A stretch of 64,000 nt of DNA from Saxidomus purpurata (taxonomy: Eukaryota; Mollusca; Bivalvia; Venerida; Veneridae): NCBI GenBank assembly GCA_022818135.1, contig JAFMSR010000013.1, positions 31,912,274-31,976,273 on the forward strand. Reading direction: 5' to 3'. Shown here piece after piece: positions 47,445-57,879 of the stretch. The notes beneath the pieces are model-generated. The model worked only from the letters and a program-made list of their open reading frames with translations. It had not been told where the DNA came from and made no database searches. A program made the translations under genes and the position numbers. How positions within the stretch are numbered: the stretch's first letter is position 1; the number at the start of each line of letters is the position of its first letter.

Positions 47445-47525
47445 TTAAAACTGTCTTTGGTTACTGCCTATGAGAGTCAGTTACCCTTAATATTTAGTGA
47501 CACAATAGTAGAGCATTCACCTCAC
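47445..47525 (+). repeat. 5' half of a tRNA-like repeat, inverted pair with 49570-49640
   Basis: AACTGTCTTTGGTTACTGCC through TTTAGTGACACAATAGTAGA and GCATTCACCTCA matches the minus strand at 49640-49560. Here the B-box half is replaced by unrelated DNA. Confidence 0.55.
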
Positions 47526-47650
47526 ATACTAAAGTAAAAGGTGGAATCTGTTTCTTTTACCTAAGTATGGAATAATCGGACACAGCTTAACTCTACTACC
47601 TCCAAATAGAATCCATCCCTAACAGCTAAGGGATTCAGGTGCTATTCCAA

Positions 47651-47764
47651 CACAAAAACAAAAATAATATCAAACAGGGAATGCCACGTACCAAAAACGC
47701 AGCCTCCCCAAAACGAGCCCCACAGCACCCAGAAGTGCACACCACCAACACACACACACACACA

Positions 47765-47808
<44 letters not shown>

Positions 47809-47930
47809 CAACACACAAACATACACTACCAACACACACAAGCATACAAAGCAAACACACGAGGACAAAACGAACAATTAAAGGAACACAGTGGGGCACC
47901 GCCTTGGAACGGTCAGTGGCAAAAACACCA
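47651..47930 (-). mobile_element. Retroposon 3' part, copy 1 (longest)
   Basis: On the minus strand it ends GGCATTCCCTGTTTGATATT, then ATTTTTGTTTTTG, the fixed 3' end of all five copies. Internally it has a CA/CACG microsatellite (47750-47818). Homology to the copy at 53700 reaches GGCACCGCCTTGGAACGGTC. The element may extend further right to about 48400. Confidence 0.65.
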
Positions 47931-48409
47931 CTGGGGAGCTTAAACCGGTTTATGGTGCGCACCCAACCTCACTCTTACCCCCACCATGTTCCAAAGTCAC
48001 AGGACAGTGTAAATAAAAGTAATCCCTGCTAGGTGAATCTCTAACACACGCAATGGAAACAAAAGGCATGGTATGTAAAACACAAAAATGCTCGTGTATA
48101 AATATATAAAAAGCAAACCTTGAGAACCAAAAAACGTATGTACTCAATGCATTTGCAGAAGGCAGAGCACCAAGAGAAACACCCTTAAGGGCCCAACACT
48201 TCTTATGCACATATCAGCACTGGATTACCTCATGGTTTCATACATACACCGTCCCACAAAAGGGACGCTTTCTAGGATGCAACACAATTCCTTCCGATGA
48301 CGGGGACAATAATGGTTTAAGCGACACGGGTTGCATATCGTGCCATACCGTTCCTCGCCCTACAGAAGTACCCCCGTTATTGATCAAATGGTTGTGGCAA
48401 TTGACAGGT

Positions 48410-49145
48410 CTTGAAGCTGAAGTGTTCGGCAGACGAGTGAGACGTAGCTCACGCGACACGCCAACACGCTCCCCTGCAACTCAGCACGGGATGCGATGAC
48501 TATCGATGGTCTTTGCTTCAGGTGATGCCATAGGAGTCGCTGAAGTCTATGGCGGACGAGCGAGACTTAGTTCGTGCGACACGCCAACACACTGCCCGCA
48601 ACTGAGCACAGGGTGCGATGACTTGCGAAGGTCTTTGCTTGGGCTGATGCCATAGGAGTCGCTGAAGTCCATGACCGACGAGCGAGACGTAGCTTGCGCG
48701 ACACACCAACACGCTCTCCCGCGTCTGAGCACGGGGTGCGATGTTAGGAGAAGCTGAAGTCTACAGCAAACGAGCGAGACGTAGCTCGCACGACACGCCA
48801 ACACGCTCCCCCACGACTGAGCACAGGGTGCGATGACTATCGATAGTCTTTGTTTCGTTTTGGGGAGGCTGCGTTTTTGGTACGTGGCATTCCCTGTTTG
48901 ATATTATTTTTGTTTTTTTGCTTGAGGTGATACCATTGGAGTTGCCCATTGGAGTTGCTAGAGTCCATTGCTGACGAGTGAGACGTAGCTCGCGCGGCAC
49001 GCCAACACGCTCCCTCTCGTCTGGGCACGGGGTGCGATGTAAGGAGAGGCTGAAGTCTACGTCGGACGAGCAAGACGTAGCTTGCGCGACACGCCAACAC
49101 GCTCCCCTGCGACTGAGCACGGGGTGCGATGACTTGCGATGGTCT
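48410..49145. repeat. Satellite block of about 100-125-bp units, broken by a retroposon
   Basis: Six or so units carry GACGAGCGAGACGTAGCTCG, 'CGCGACACGCCAACACGCTC' and 'TGAGCACGGGGTGCGATG'. It is much more GC-rich than the flanks. A truncated retroposon copy sits inside at 48856-48920. Open frames read across the units are by-products. Confidence 0.75.
48856..48920 (+). mobile_element. Retroposon copy 2 (truncated) inside the satellite
   Basis: CGTTTTGGGGAGGCTGCGTT to the fixed 3' tail GATATTATTTTTGTTTTTTT. It is the shortest 5' truncation of the family. Confidence 0.75.
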
Positions 49146-49499
49146 TTGCTTATTGCACTTCAGACAGCAGTGCCTTCGTTTAGTTGATACAAAAGTCAGT
49201 GCGTCATTCGTCCGCAGCCATTTCTCATAGTTGGATGATAAACTCTTCTTTGAGTGGGTCTGGTTATTTGTAGGTGTTACACTTTACAAATGTACTTTAA
49301 AATACAGATTTCCAAATCTTAATGTCTTAACAAATCTTGCATAGTCAAATTATTATGAAACGATGGCTGTCCCTGTACAACATATAGTTTAGTCTATTCT
49401 ATGACAGTAAAAATCCAGGAAGAGTGATAGGAGTAGTACATATAATTCTCAGTTCACTCAAAATAGAATCAGCATTGAAGAGAGTTAAGCAATAGGGAA

Positions 49500-49640
49500 A
49501 TATATGTGCGTTGCATAAGGACACTACCAGCACAGGCCGGGATCAAACCCGGGACCCTCCGATCCTGAGGTGAATGCTCTACTATTGTGTCACTAAACAT
49601 TTAAGATAACTGACGCTCAAAGGCAGTAACCTAAGACAGT
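49500..49640 (-). mobile_element. tRNA-like SINE head (minus)
   Basis: The minus strand reads TTTAGTGACACAATAGTAGA, then CACCTCAGGATCGGAGGGTC and a B box GGTTTGATCCC. It shares CTC-GGATCGGAGGGTCCC with the sequence at 912-984, so both may descend from one tRNA. The A-box region has two or three extra bases. Confidence 0.5.
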
Positions 49641-49949
49641 TTTATTTTTGAGTTCCTTGAATATGACTTTGAAACTTGTGACAATTGAGATAATTTGGTT
49701 CAAACATGATTGACAATAGGTCATTAAAACAGTATCTTAATTGAACTTACTACTTGAGATGCTGCAACGGACAAAACTACTGGTCCTTGAATTTGACGAT
49801 TGCATGAACTGCTACCTGTACTTGTTGGCTTGATTCAGCACTTTAATAACTAGGACTGTTTAGGCATTAAGAAATTGTAAAAATACTACACAGAACAGAA
49901 AGAATTTGTGTTTCTGAAAAAGAACATTACTGGTTAAGAGCATTTTTGT

Positions 49950-50658
49950 CGAGCCCGCCTGCGGTGAGCTCGATATAGTTGTCACTTTTAGCGGTTCAGT
50001 GTATGTGCGTGCGTCCGTGCGTGCGTGCGTGCGTCCGTCCGTCCGATTTTGTCCGGACCATATCTTTTTCATGCATGGAGGGATTTTGATGTTACTTGGC
50101 ACAAATGTTCACCACCATGAGAAGGAGTGTCATGCACAAGAACCAGGTCCCTAGGTCTAAGGCCAAGTTCACACTTGGAGGTTAAAGGTTAAATTCAAAA
50201 ATGACTTTGTCCGGAGCATATCTTTTTCATGCATGGAGGGATTTTAATTTAACTTGGCACAAATGTTCACCATCATGAGACGGAGTGTCATGCGCAAGAA
50301 CCAGGTCCCTAGGTCTAAGGTCAAGGTCACACTTAGAGGTTAAAGTTCAAAGTCAAGAATATCTTTGTCTGGAGCATTTCTTCTTCATGCATGGAGGGAT
50401 TTTGATGTTACTTTGTACAAATGTTCACCACCATGGTCTACCCTTGTTTTTAGAATTACTTCCCTTTGTTGTTACTATAAATAGCTTATATTGTAACTTT
50501 TTTATTACTGGCCGTAGAGAAAAATCGAGACCAATTTTCTGTGGTACAACATGCATGTTACATCCAATATTTTGGTGTATTTTTGCCCATCTCTACTTAG
50601 TAAGGAGTTAGCCCTTTTGGCATATGGTGGGCTCGACATGTTGCACGTGGGCATCTAG
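49950..50658 (-). mobile_element. Helitron-like pearl element, fourth type, reverse orientation
   Basis: The left end GTCGAGCCCGCCTGCGGTG with AGCTCGAT forms the 3' hairpin. A GTGCGTGCGTCC/GTCC microsatellite (49998-50044) follows, then three core units of about 158 bp (marker GTCCGGA-CATATCTTTTTCATGC at 50051, 50209 and 50368). The right end is GGGCTCGACATGTTGCACGT. It has the same layout as the other pearl elements. Confidence 0.75.
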
Positions 50659-51559
50659 TAACACCAATTTATATGTATCAAAATGCGAACCTGTATGTAA
50701 ATCCCTTTTGTCTCTTCACCTTAAACTCACACAATTTGTTTAATTGTTACTGTTAGTCAGTTTCAAGCTTGGGTATACGCAGCAGGCTTTCAAATTCAGT
50801 CAAAGTCAAGTAGCCAGTAGCCAATGCCTTGCAAGGAAGTGGTTAAGGTAATAGAGGTAAAAGTATTAGAAATTTATGAATATATTTGGTTATATATTTA
50901 TTAACATACCAACAATATTTAATAAAATTAATGCAGAAAAACCATCCAGTGTCAAGACCTACTTACTGGCTACATTGTACAAATGAAATACATAAAATTT
51001 TGAACTGATATTGAAATAAAAGGAACTGTTCTGAGTACACATACATAAAATGCCTACCTTTAAACATCCTTTCTTTAACAAAACACTTTGTTCAAAGGAT
51101 TTACCTAATCAGTTTTTAGGTCAGTCCTTATAATGAAACAAACTTGCAGCTTAACAGAAATTTTTGTCAAAAATAATTTGCCAAAATGGTACTTAAAGGA
51201 AAGTTATCTTAACCAGGGTTTTGTCTTGACAGACATTTTTGTCAAAAATGATTGGCCGAAACAGTCCTCTCAATGATCCTACTGGTTAATGTGAAGCTTT
51301 TGTGAAAAATGATTTGCCTGAAATTGTCCTAACAGGAGTATTCAAATGGCATAAATGCTTTACTTTCTGAAACAATTAGAGTATCTTGCCATTTGACTAT
51401 AATATATAATCTCAACCACTTGCTTTCTCTCTTCAAAGCTCTAAGATACTGGAAAATCTATAAAAGATACTATGAAAAGACTATACTGGAAAGCCTGCTA
51501 GGTATATCTCAGTTTAAAACCTGTTACCAAGATATTAAATTTGTGCCTAACCTAGGAAA
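50659..51559. other. Noncoding stretch with weak repeats
   Basis: 51160-51330 repeats 'TTTTTGTCAAAAATGATTTGCC' (in parts) two to three times. No coding is seen. Confidence 0.45.
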
Positions 51560-51633
51560 CAAAAAAAACAAAAATAATATCAAACAGGGAATGCCACGTA
51601 CCAAAAACGCAGCCTCCCCAAAACGAGCCCCAT
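51560..51633 (-). mobile_element. Retroposon copy 3 (truncated)
   Basis: AACAAAAATAATATCAAACA through GGGAATGCCACGTACCAAAA to CGAGCCCCATAG: the fixed 3' end with truncation just past the GGGGCTCG site. Confidence 0.75.
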
Positions 51634-52404
51634 AGCCAACTTGAAGACAGACTTACCATAAAGCACACTCAGATAGAGTATTCAGGGGATGACAAAAAAA
51701 TTAGCAAAAGCAAGGATTGAGATTACAGACCTACAAATATATCTACATTTTGTTTAAAATTTACAAAAGATCAAAACATTTGTACATCGACTGACCTAAA
51801 AACCATCACATTATTTTTGTGCACACAGTTTATAAGATGCTAACCACTAGCTATCTTTCTCTAAGGCACTTAACTTGTGCCTAACCCAAAAAGCTTGCTA
51901 GTCCAGATTTTCTATCATTTGTACAAAAAGGCATAAACGAAATTTTAACATATTCAAATTTTGTTGCTTAACAAAGTTGAAGATGAATAATTTTCAATGA
52001 TGAGAAACCAAAGGCCAACTAAGGCTCATGTACACAAAAGCCATTACTGGTTACATAATACTTTTTGTTGAAAATGATCGGCATAAACCTGTACTTTAAA
52101 CGAACTTTCTTCTATACAGGATGTTTTGTAAAATATGACTTGCTCTTAATATGAACCTTATAACCAACAAGAAGTTTTTCTATAAAAACAAAATAGGTCA
52201 GAATAGTCCCTAATATGAACCTTATGAAAAATTGTCAAAATGAATTGCCTCAACAATCCTTAAAATGATCCTACTACCCCATGAGAAATGAGAGGTTTAA
52301 TCAGTTCTTAAATTAACCTACTGTCTTATAGTGAAAAAAGCAATTCTAAGAAACTCAATAATATAAAGACTGCTATGGCACCATAAAACCTAGAGTAATC
52401 TAGT
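51634..52404. other. Noncoding stretch
   Basis: No feature could be supported. Confidence 0.5.
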
Positions 52405-52790
52405 AAAGTTCGAAAGTGATTTATTAAATTTTTAACAATTGGTGGTCCTTTTATTGCATTAAATTGAAAGGTTACTTTCTGGATCCACCACTTCCTCGAA
52501 GATAGGACACAACATGTTCTTGCCGAAGGTTACTAGTCCTCTCACTGGTCGTTCAGTATTCTATTTTGATCCCCTCTGTTAATGACATACCGAATATATT
52601 CGAGATTCGGGTCCGTCTTATTACTGACGATACCAATGTCTTTCCAACCAATAAGTCTTTGTCGTTCGCAGAGAGCTTATATAATGATTTTCACTTAGAA
52701 TAAAACCAATGACATTTTAAAAAGGCATGCCTTCATAAAACAAACGTAAATCCACAGGAAAAGGAATCCTGTCATATATCCCAATAACCG
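52405..52790. repeat. Dispersed repeat, second copy of the pair with 44530-44895
   Basis: Same orientation and order as the first copy, with scattered substitutions and small indels including an extra block near 52690. Confidence 0.65.
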
Positions 52791-52852
52791 TATATTGAAA
52801 GGTATGTTAAGACAGAGAACACACGGGTCAAAGAAACTGCATAAAAATATAC

Positions 52853-53025
52853 AGTCGAGTCTCGGTTATTCGAAGTGCCAGGGACCAAGAGTAATCCATG
52901 GGTGTGCACTTCTGGGTGCTGTGGGGCTTGTTTTGGGGAGGCTGCGTTTTTGGTACGTGGCATTCCCTGTTTGATATTATTTTTGTTTTTTTGTTCGAAT
53001 AATCCAATTCCCGAAGATGGCCAGC
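52853..53025. mobile_element. pogo/Tigger-type terminus carrying a retroposon insertion
   Basis: CAGTCGAGTCTCGGTTATTC follows TA at 52851-52852, and TTCGAATAATCC resumes after the inserted retroposon (52901-52993). The element's other end is not found. Confidence 0.5.
52901..52993 (+). mobile_element. Retroposon copy 4 (truncated)
   Basis: GGTGTGCACTTCTGGGTGCT to the fixed 3' tail. It is inserted within pogo-type terminal sequence. Confidence 0.75.
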
Positions 53026-53439
53026 TGATTGCTATGTAAATCGTCAATATATACATGTATATAGCTATCACGGACACTTAACGTAATATACATTGCGTAT
53101 ATCATTTAGATGAAAGGAAAAGGAAAACAGAATTAAATACTACCAAACGCTTAATTTATTTTTTCCTTTTTAAACCCTTTCCACTCGTTGCTGATCTAGG
53201 TATCCCCCCTTGCTAGATTGCTCAGTACGAATGGAAAGGAAGATATCAGCTGTCGCCAAAATTCCGACCTTATATGCATTTATGAAGGCGATGGCAACCA
53301 TTCAATATTAGATCACAAAGCATTTTTTTTTATCTTTTTGAATTTCCTCTTTTTTCCCTTTGCTCTTACTAAACAATTCTATCTTTTACTTCCAGTCTCA
53401 CTTTATATATAATACTGGTGTTATCGTAGGCATCGGTCC

Positions 53440-53523
53440 TTTCTACTTTGAGGCCCACATGGAAGATTGGGAAACCAAATGTGTAGCCTCGTTAAATAAA
53501 GTCTTTACTTACTTACTTACTTC
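53440..53523 (+). mobile_element. LINE 3' end with (TTAC)n tail
   Basis: TTTCTACTTTGAGGCCCACA then TTAAATAAAGTCTTTACTTA and four TTAC units. A gene-like AATAAA plus a short tandem tail is usual at the 3' end of several animal LINE clades. The remainder is truncated. Confidence 0.5.
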
Positions 53524-53699
53524 CCACGATAACAAACCAGCGTTCATTTTTCATGGCAAATCAGCTTTCAGTCTTTATGACTACAACACTCACAAGATGA
53601 GTAGACACTATAACATAGATAGATAGAGGCTTTATTTTATACGTCTTAGTTTAGTTTTGAACAATTAGAATTCGCCTTACTGACTTACCGCTTACCGCC

Positions 53700-53834
53700 T
53701 TTTTGCCACTGACCGTTATAAGGCGGTGCCCCACTGTGTTCCTTTAATTGTTCGTTTTGTCCTCGTGTGTTTGCTTTGTATGCTAGTGTGTGTTGGTAGT
53801 GTATGTGTGTGTGTGTGTACATGATTGTGTTGTG

Positions 53835-53865
<31 letters not shown>

Positions 53866-54022
53866 GTTTGTTTTTGTTTTTTTTTTTTGTTTTTTTTTGT
53901 TTTTTGTGTGTGTGTGTGTGTGTGTGTGTTGGTGGTGTGCACTTCTGGGTGCTATGGGGCTCGTTTTGGGGAGGCTGCGTTTTTGGTATGTGGCATTCCC
54001 TGTTTGATATTATTTTTGTTTT
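53700..54022 (+). mobile_element. Retroposon copy 5 (longest plus-strand copy)
   Basis: It begins TGCCACTGACCGTTATAAGG, with CACTGTGTTCCTTTAATTGT following. It contains a GT/T-rich microsatellite (53800-53930) and ends with the fixed tail GATATTATTTTTGTTTTTAC. Confidence 0.75.
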
Positions 54023-55444
54023 TACAATAATGGGTTAAAAACAGTCTGCTATACCAGCGGGACTAAAATTTCTAGGTGTCGGTCCAAAAAGGCCTTAGCT
54101 GTACCAGGATGTTCCACAGTCAGACAAGCCCACTATTTCACCAGAAAAGGTATGTCGTATTTAGATATTTATATAAAATCACATGTTTACTTTGACATGG
54201 ATTCGATGACGTACGTTCAACCACTAAAGATGTTATATTAAGTATCTGAAACGCCTAATCATGAAGTTGAAACTGAAATGATCTTTTTATCTTCCCCTAC
54301 ACCTCTTCTGTCCGAAAAGCTGCTAGAGTGTTATCAGTACAAAACGAGCAACGACAATCTGCTGGGTAAAATATATCTATAGTAATTCAACGTACATGTA
54401 GTACGAGTGGACCTTTTAGGACCGGGGCTCTCTGGACCGGGCATTTTTGGAAGTGGACCTTATTGGACATGAGTCACTTACCATAGCTGTAAACCTTGTT
54501 CAAAAATCGAAGACAGGTATAGTCTTTTTTACACATAGTGTCTTATTTTTTAGGTAGATTTGTTTAGAGATATAAAGACCGTTAAAAAATGTATAGGTTT
54601 TCATACTTCCTAAACACAATAAGAAAATAAAATGTTTAAAGATTTTGTAGAACGCAATTGTAGTTTATGTCAGACGCTCATAAAACAGCAAAAGGTCTCC
54701 TATCTAGCAATGTTAAACAGTCTTTGTGGTTAACCAAGAAGACTGTCTTAAAACAACAAATAGTTCAAAATTCCTTAAAGTTTCGCCAAAATACATTGAT
54801 ATTTATGTAAACAAAAGAGGTTCTTACAGACAGCATATAGCCAAATGTAAGGCGAAGTAACCGCTGCGAGTAGATTGGGCGGATACGGTACTGGGCAAAC
54901 TCCTCACGATTTTATTGGGTTCAAATTACGGCGTACTGTAAGGGGAAGTAACCTCTGCGGGGAGTTTCTGTGCGGAGTATACCGGATACCGCCTGTAACG
55001 GTGAATGACGGAGTTTAACCTAGTCATATTCCTACTTTCGGTTTTGAAAGTTCTGAAATTTTTGTGACTTCTGTTGCTGACATTTTTATTTGAAGTTTCA
55101 AATCGAAACTTTTCACGCTCTGGCGGAAAGTGTGAAAGGTAATCATCAGAAGACATAATAACTGACAGTGGTACAGTGTCAGTGTATCATTTTCACATGT
55201 ATTGTACTTAATTGAATTGCAATTGTGTCCAAAAATGTGTTCTCTAATGTGAGCTCTAATGTTAATTTTCATGATTTGTAAATCATGCTTTATGAACAAC
55301 TTGTTTATTATCTGATTGTAATTCATCTATAACTTGTTTGTTTATCTTAAATATTTGGAATTGTGAAGATACAGAGAGAAATGTAATATTTATAGTACAG
55401 GCGCGTAGGGACATAAATGTCTTTGGGGCGGCTAACATGGATGA
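54023..55444. other. Noncoding stretch
   Basis: A degenerate doublet (AAGGCGAAGTAACCGCTGCG at 54850 and AAGGGGAAGTAACCTCTGCG at 54938) is the only structure noted. Confidence 0.45.
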
Positions 55445-56233
55445 GTTTAGCATACCTGTGAACCATTTTTGATAGAAATGAGGGAGATTTGTCCGAAAAA
55501 TGAGGGAGATTGTTAATTTTTGCGGGAGATTTTTACTAGTCCATGCCCTTTGAGCTAATAGTCACAAATGACATTGAAAAGCTGCTTTAAACATCTGTTT
55601 TCAATCATAGCATTTTTAAATCTACTTTCACTTTCTTTTCACAATATAATTATCCGTGAAGTGAAAGTAAGATTTTAAAATATGCGTATAGAAATAAAAA
55701 TATATCTAAAATAGTATCTTGGTAATCATGAATTTTTAAATTTTAATAAAAAATGAAAATCGATCTAGAAATATTGCAAGTTAATAGTTAAACCATCTTT
55801 ATTTTCCAGCCTTGTTTTATACCTTTTGTCTGATCGTGATTAATTAATTTTATGGACTAGGATTTTCCACTCTGCCTACTTAGCCATCATCCATTATGTT
55901 ATGACCCCTGATGGGTACAGACACCAATTAACAATTTAATCCTCATCATAAAATGTGTGAAAAGCTGACATACACAATATCACGGACCGTGACAAAATGC
56001 AGTCAACAAACACATGGAAGCAGACCGGTATACGATTTAGCTGAGATATTGATAAATCAGTCTGCACAAATTGGCAAACCAGTCAATAATTTGTTTACAT
56101 TCTGGGTTAAAGGTCAATTTGATCATAATTGCTAATTTACGGTAGAATGGCATCTCCAGGCGGGAGATTATTTTTCTCTTTGAATTCCGGTAGTATACTG
56201 CAAGAAACGGTAGGGTTCACAGGTATGGTTTAG
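55445..56233. mobile_element. 777-bp TIR element with 6-bp target duplication
   Basis: The termini CATACCTGTGAACC (55451-55464) and GGTTCACAGGTATG (56214-56227) are perfect inverted copies. GTTTAG flanks both sides. GGGAGAT words repeat near both ends. No transposase is seen. Confidence 0.65.
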
Positions 56234-56558
56234 AAGAGGATGTCCCCTTTCTATTTGGACGTGGTCCGGGGTATACCAGGGAAAATTTAAGTAACATCTT
56301 TTATAAATGGTGCAATCTGGTGCATTTCTGGGAGCGATTTATAACAACTGTGGTAACAGAATTCTTGTGACATTGACTTCAGCATCTGAAGGACAAAGCA
56401 AAAGTAAAACCATTTTCCATTCTTACACGTTTACTTGGAAAAGATGAAGAACTACTTTATTACTCTAAACTGAGTGACTTTCCAGGTCTTCAGATAATGC
56501 AAGAACATTTTTGCTGTTCCCAGAACATTCACTCCCCATTTCCCTTATTATGGCAGTA

Positions 56559-57496
56559 TACAGTCGACTCTCGAAAACTCGAACACCCTCGGGGAAGCAA
56601 AATTTGTTCGAATTTTCGGTAGTTCGAACTTTCCGGAGTGAGCATGTCGGCCAAATTGGAGATGGTACTAAAGACTGTTCTGTAAGAACGCCGTTCTGTG
56701 TAGAGTGAAGTGTACTAAAACCTGTGTAGGAACGTACTCGATTACTTACTATAACTGACTCTGAAGTCGTAGAAAATTCTTAAAACTTATCATGATAGGA
56801 AGCTTGTGTTTTGAGTGGAAGTTCTTTTATGTAAATCTTTGATGCTGGTTTCTACTCGTTGACGAAGGGGAGGTTACCTGCTGGACTTAACCTTTTCAGA
56901 TGAAGTAAAACAAAAACAAGCATGTTTATTTCAAATTTCGAAATTAATTTTCCCCGAATTCGCCGACCTGGCTATCCCCCCATTACTGGGACCTTCACCA
57001 GGTTGCTCGACGTTAGAACTTTGTACACTATGTTCTGACATAATTGTGTGGTTGACATTGAAAAATCTAGATTTTATATAGCTTTATTGAATATGAAACA
57101 ATTAACTTATTTTATGACAGGCGAACGATTGCCACAAACATAATCATAAGTGTTAGCACGCGCGGCAAACAAATACACATATCCTCGATTATTACCGTGT
57201 GACGTCATTTACTCAATCAAGCTGGCACCTGCTCAATTTTCACGAGGTGTGAAAACATGCGACCGGCTGATTGATCAATTAACGAACGACACTGTTCGAA
57301 CTTTCCGGAGTTATTCACACTATTTTATTAATGAGCGGACACTAATATCAGTTCGAAAGTTCCGATTATCCGGGTTCCGATTAACCGTAGTAGAACATAT
57401 TGAATTTAGAAGGAAAAAATTCGGGACCCGAAAATGTGTTCGAATAATCGGGGGTGTTCCAATTATCCGGGTTCGAATTTTCGTGAGTCGACTGTA
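56559..57496. mobile_element. pogo/Tigger-type non-autonomous element
   Basis: The unit 56561-57494 starts CAGTCGACTCTCGAAAACTC and ends GAATTTTCGTGAGTCGACTG, flanked by TA. TTCGAACTTTCCGGAGT occurs near both ends in direct orientation, and CCGATTATCCGGGTT-type words resemble Tigger subterminal sequence. No transposase frame is intact. Confidence 0.65.
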
Positions 57497-57879
57497 CTTG
57501 CATTAACTTGTTTTAAAGGAATCATTTTTATAGTAAATTTTATTTCGTGGTTTTCATGTGCGTACTGTGATATGATGGCAGATTGTGTCAATACCAGCTC
57601 AACTATTTTCAGTGAAATCATCTGCATTTATCTGTATACGGTCTGACTTCAAGAAGCTGAGCGCTTATGGTACTGGGGTTAAACGTTGATCACGTCATAT
57701 ATACAACATAAAGCACGACCAACGTCCTGTGTAATTGACAGTATCACGTATATAAAATATGCCAAAACTATGCATTTAATGAATATTTGACATATATGGC
57801 AATTCAAACAAAAAAGACAAACAAAGTAAAGGTGTGTGAACGTTTTAATTATGATAAAATACCAACATTGGGCAGTCAA
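57497..57879. other. Noncoding stretch
   Basis: No feature could be supported. Confidence 0.5.

Noticed and set aside
47639..47962. Frames of HTHTH- or VCVCV-type repeats on both strands
   Set aside because: They are translations of a CA/GT microsatellite inside a retroposon.
48238..49187. Several overlapping frames with RELRLTR and RASYVSL repeats
   Set aside because: They arise from the GC-rich satellite units; different frames of the same repeat are open.
53790..54038. Cys/Val/Phe-rich frames
   Set aside because: GT and T microsatellite inside retroposon copy 5.
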